Assembly (NCBI GenBank): GCA_002427755.1
Contig: DIYO01000001.1
Coordinates: 992,001-1,056,000 of the forward strand
Origin: Roseivirga sp. UBA6052
Lineage (GTDB): Bacteria; Bacteroidota; Bacteroidia; Cytophagales; Cyclobacteriaceae
Direction of reading: 5' to 3'
DNA: 64,000 nucleotides
Both the position numbers and the translations under genes were made by a program. How positions within the stretch are numbered: position 1 is the first letter of the stretch; every line of letters begins with the position of its first letter. The notes under the pieces were generated by a model. It was not told the DNA's origin. It worked only from the letters and a program-made list of their open reading frames with translations, and searched no databases. Below are positions 61,387 through 64,000 of this stretch, in pieces.

Positions 61387-62337
61387 TTAATGTTTGTTGA
61401 ATTCTCCCGCCAATGGGTGATAGTCTCCACTTAAAGGAGTAGTTTTTCTATCCCTGATTTGGTGCACAATTTCAATGGCCTGCCTATTCTCAGCCAGTGA
61501 AAAGCCTTGACCAGAGAGGATATGTTTGTATGATTCCGTATGAAGTTCTGTAAAGCCTCCTGAAAACTCAAACTCTTCACCTTCAATGGTCAATGACCTA
61601 TAAGTGGTAAGATGCTTAGCCCTCGCCTCTTCAGGCAAATGCTGCGCATTAATGGACAAAAACCATCTTACCCTGGCCTTTTCAAACTCCAAGTATCCTG
61701 AGGCATAATCTGCTTCATGAACATGTACCACATTGTTTTGAACTTTGCCGAAAAGCCATCCCAACATATCATAAAAATGTACACCAATATTGGTGGCAAT
61801 TCCACCAGATTTGGATACATCACCCTTCCATGAAATAAAGTACCAGTGCCCGCGCGAAGTGATATAAGTTAAGTCGATATCATATTTATCAGACTTTGAA
61901 ATTGACTCAATTCTTTCCTTTAAGGCTATGACAGCCGGATGCAATCGGAGCTGCAAAATCGTATTGACCTTTCTACCTGTCTCCGTTTCAATTTTCTCTA
62001 AGGCATCAACATTCCATGGATTTAGCACTAGTGGCTTTTCACAAATAGCATCTGCATCACTTCTCAAAGCAAATCTGATGTGGGCATCATGTAAGTAGTT
62101 AGGCGAACAGATGCTCACATAGTCAATCTTCTCTTGATTATGCCTTTTCTTTTCAAGATGTCTATCGAATCTTTCAAACTCGGTGAAAAAGTCGGCCTCC
62201 GGGAAGTATGAATCAATAATTCCTACGCTATCAAATTTATCAAGAGTAGCTACCATCTCATTTCCTGTATCCTTTATTGCTTTAAAATGCCTAGGCGCGA
62301 TATACCCAGCTGCTCCAATCAATGCAAATTTCTTCAT
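61387..62337 (-). CDS. Gfo/Idh/MocA oxidoreductase (WbpB/WlbA-like)
   Basis: The 316-residue enzyme has an N-terminal NAD-binding GAAGYIAPRHFKAI, CSPNYLHDAHI, CEKPLVLNPWNVD (catalytic Lys in EKP), and GGIATNIGVHFYDML with the late His. It matches WbpB/WlbA, which oxidises C3 of UDP-GlcNAcA before WbpE amination. It overlaps the downstream-placed acetyltransferase gene by 4 bases. A UDP-GlcNAc 6-dehydrogenase (WbpA) is not in the window. Confidence 0.9.
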   Translation of the reverse strand: MKKFALIGAAGYIAPRHFKAIKDTGNEMVATLDKFDSVGIIDSYFPEADFFTEFERFDRHLEKKRHNQEKIDYVSICSPNYLHDAHIRFALRSDADAICEKPLVLNPWNVDALEKIETETGRKVNTILQLRLHPAVIALKERIESISKSDKYDIDLTYITSRGHWYFISWKGDVSKSGGIATNIGVHFYDMLGWLFGKVQNNVVHVHEADYASGYLEFEKARVRWFLSINAQHLPEEARAKHLTTYRSLTIEGEEFEFSGGFTELHTESYKHILSGQGFSLAENRQAIEIVHQIRDRKTTPLSGDYHPLAGEFNKH

Positions 62338-62912
62338 GCTATTCGCTTTACTTTGCCCTCCTCTAATTGATATTTCTGTTGTGACTCAGGGCATACAGCT
62401 ATGTTTTGATCTTCAAAGTTCAACCGGTGGCCATACTCACTCACCCATCCAATTTGCTTCGAAGGATTTCCGACAATTAATGCATAGGGTAATACTGGTT
62501 TGGTCACGACAGCACCAGCACCAATTAGAGCAAACTCACCTATCTCATTGCCACAAACAATGGTGGCATTTGCACCTATTGAAGCTCCTTTTTTGACCAC
62601 AGTGTCAACATATTGATCGCGCCTTACAACTGCACTTCTCGGATTGAGGATATTGGTGAATACCATAGAAGGGCCTAAAAAAACATCATCTCCGCAAATG
62701 ACCCCAGAATAGATACTGACATTGTTTTGGACCTTGACATTTTTGCCAAGAGTAACTTTAGGAGAGACAACTACATTCTGTCCTAGATTGCATGATTCGC
62801 CAATTACGCAATCTTTCATGACATGGGAAAAATGCCAAATTTTAGTATTGTCACCAATTGAACAGCCTTTATCAATTACAGCTGTTTCGTGAGCAAAAAA
62901 GTTATCCATCAC
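62334..62912 (-). CDS. WbpD/WlbB-like sugar N-acetyltransferase
   Basis: The 192-residue protein is almost entirely left-handed beta-helix. It opens FFAHETAVIDKGCSIGDNT, with WHFSHVMKDCVIGE supplying the catalytic His and GASIGANATIVCGNEIGE further on. It probably acetylates the 3-amino group of UDP-GlcNAc3NA to give the diacetamido uronic acid. The paired WbpB-like gene follows with a 4-base overlap. Confidence 0.9.
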   Translation of the reverse strand: MMDNFFAHETAVIDKGCSIGDNTKIWHFSHVMKDCVIGESCNLGQNVVVSPKVTLGKNVKVQNNVSIYSGVICGDDVFLGPSMVFTNILNPRSAVVRRDQYVDTVVKKGASIGANATIVCGNEIGEFALIGAGAVVTKPVLPYALIVGNPSKQIGWVSEYGHRLNFEDQNIAVCPESQQKYQLEEGKVKRIA

Positions 62913-62920
62913 AATTTTTA

Positions 62921-64000
62921 TTAACTATTCACCAACTCCTGAAGGGACACCATGCGTTGGAATTTTTCAGACCTTTCCAATAATTGTTGATATGAGCCTT
63001 GGGCTTTGATTTCTCCCTTATCCATTAAAATCACCTGATCAGCATTCTTAATTGTTGACAATCTATGGGCTACAATAAAAATGGTGTATTGCCCTTTAAG
63101 AGCATCAATATTCTGTTGAATAGCCAATTCCGTTTCAGAATCAAGAGCAGAGGTTGCCTCATCCATTATCAGGATATCAATATCCTTATACAATTCTCTA
63201 GCTATGGAAATTCGTTGCTTCTGACCTCCACTCAGGTTGATACCATTGTTACCCAATAATGAATCTTCCTTTTCATCTAAACCATTAATGTAGTCGGTAA
63301 TCGATGCCTGTTCAACCGCTCTTAAAAAACGTTGATAATTTTCAGGGGTTTTGGGCTCCCAAAAGGTCACGTTGTTGTAGATGGAATCATTGAAAATGAC
63401 TGACTCTTGAGTGATATAGCCTATTCTCTTCTGATAGTCAGCAAGTTTTAGATTTGTGAAAGGGATATTATCTATTTCTATCGTTCCACCTTTAGGTCTT
63501 AATAAACCGGCCAGAATATTAACCAAAGTAGTTTTCCCTGAGCCCGACTCTCCGACAAAAGCAAAAGTTTGGTTTCGCGGAAAAGTGAAATTACAGTTAG
63601 ACAGAATCTTTCTATCTCCGTAATTGAAATTAAGATTGCCAGCAATAATACTTTCATTGAACTTTTTATAATTCAGGTTTCCAGATTTAGTTTTATTAAT
63701 TTCTAGTTCTTGAAAGAATTCCTGAACATTTTCAATCGGCCCAATACTACCCAAAATTTTATTCCATTGGGTCTGAACATTCATCACAAAATTTAATGCT
63801 CTATAAAAGAATAAAAGGGAGAGGATAATTAATGATAATTGTTGCCCCATGTAATTAACCTGAACAAAAATCACTATAACCACCACTGCAATAATGAGTG
63901 GTTCCCGAATGGTTATTAATACCAGGTTATACATACCTGCTTTTCGTCCGTTTTGAAGCATTAATTCAATTTCCTTCTTAGTCATATTGAGTAAAACCTT
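62921..64000 (-). CDS. ABC-type lipid-linked glycan flippase (PglK/MsbA-like), cut by window edge
   Basis: The frame stays open to the right edge, so the N-terminal membrane part is missing. What is present is two to three hydrophobic segments and an ATPase domain with Walker A GESGSGKTT, signature LSGGQKQR, Walker B IMDEATSALDS and a switch His in VAHRLST. The ATG at 63985 is internal. Half-transporters of this type flip undecaprenyl-linked glycans (PglK) or lipid A (MsbA); the locus favours the former. Confidence 0.85.
   Translation of the reverse strand, partial: KVLLNMTKKEIELMLQNGRKAGMYNLVLITIREPLIIAVVVIVIFVQVNYMGQQLSLIILSLLFFYRALNFVMNVQTQWNKILGSIGPIENVQEFFQELEINKTKSGNLNYKKFNESIIAGNLNFNYGDRKILSNCNFTFPRNQTFAFVGESGSGKTTLVNILAGLLRPKGGTIEIDNIPFTNLKLADYQKRIGYITQESVIFNDSIYNNVTFWEPKTPENYQRFLRAVEQASITDYINGLDEKEDSLLGNNGINLSGGQKQRISIARELYKDIDILIMDEATSALDSETELAIQQNIDALKGQYTIFIVAHRLSTIKNADQVILMDKGEIKAQGSYQQLLERSEKFQRMVSLQELVNS

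Noticed and set aside
1..64000. CRISPR arrays, insertion sequences, prophage or integrase genes
   Set aside because: No regularly spaced repeats, transposase or integrase motifs were seen on either strand.

Overview
The window reads as chromosomal DNA of a marine-type member of the Bacteroidota, most likely order Cytophagales (Roseivirga/Fulvivirga-like; inferred from gene content, not from a database search). The evidence is low GC, promoters with the Bacteroidota -7 box TAnnTTTG and an upstream TTG/TTTG, frequent TTG starts, a parA-parB-DUF5683-dapB gene order, paired small outer-membrane beta-barrel proteins, and ECF sigma and membrane-protein pairs. No phage genes, insertion sequences or CRISPR arrays are visible.

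Region 1 (1-25 kb) is a housekeeping section with genes on both strands: ftsE; an ECF sigma factor with a membrane partner; cca plus a TPR protein; pyrG-yidC; a metallo-hydrolase followed by parA-parB-DUF5683-dapB; ung; apaG; two small methyltransferases; a coiled-coil membrane protein; an MFS sugar carrier coupled to a lipoprotein pullulanase; a PhzF-like/EamA pair; a PrxQ-type peroxiredoxin; a LolD-type ATPase; sucC; one tRNA-Arg(TCG); and two related outer-membrane barrels. Several convergent gene pairs end within a few bases of each other or overlap.

Region 2 (25-64 kb) is one 39-kb block in which every gene is on the minus strand. It is a surface-glycan or glycoconjugate locus entered at its upstream side by the window edge. 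In transcription order it holds: an ABC flippase (cut by the edge); a WbpD/WbpB/epimerase/WbpE-like set for a diamino-sugar or its uronic acid, with an AsnB amidotransferase; a tightly overlapping tailoring cassette (FemAB-like, PglD-like, methyltransferase, cytoplasmic beta-propeller glycosidase-like protein, NodB-like, PhyH dioxygenase, FkbM fusion, an unrecognised Rossmann protein, hexapeptide acetyltransferase); a multi-TM protein that may be GT-C; three GT4 enzymes; a nonulosonic-acid module (SpsF-like, methyltransferase, NeuB, YrbI-like HAD phosphatase); further glycosyltransferases; an O-acetylation module (SGNH, MBOAT, and a second SGNH gene split by an in-frame amber codon); a Wzy-like protein; and at the 3' end a PglA/C/D/E/F-like set for making and transferring N,N'-diacetylbacillosamine.

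Read together, region 2 should build at least three unusual amino-sugar donors, start a lipid-linked glycan with PglC, extend it with about eight glycosyltransferases, decorate it, and export it through the ABC flippase or Wzy route. The most notable non-coding signal is a family of three intergenic palindromic elements (31.7, 41.4 and 41.5 kb). Their flanks are constant, but the four-base stem differs in each copy and is perfectly complementary within each copy.
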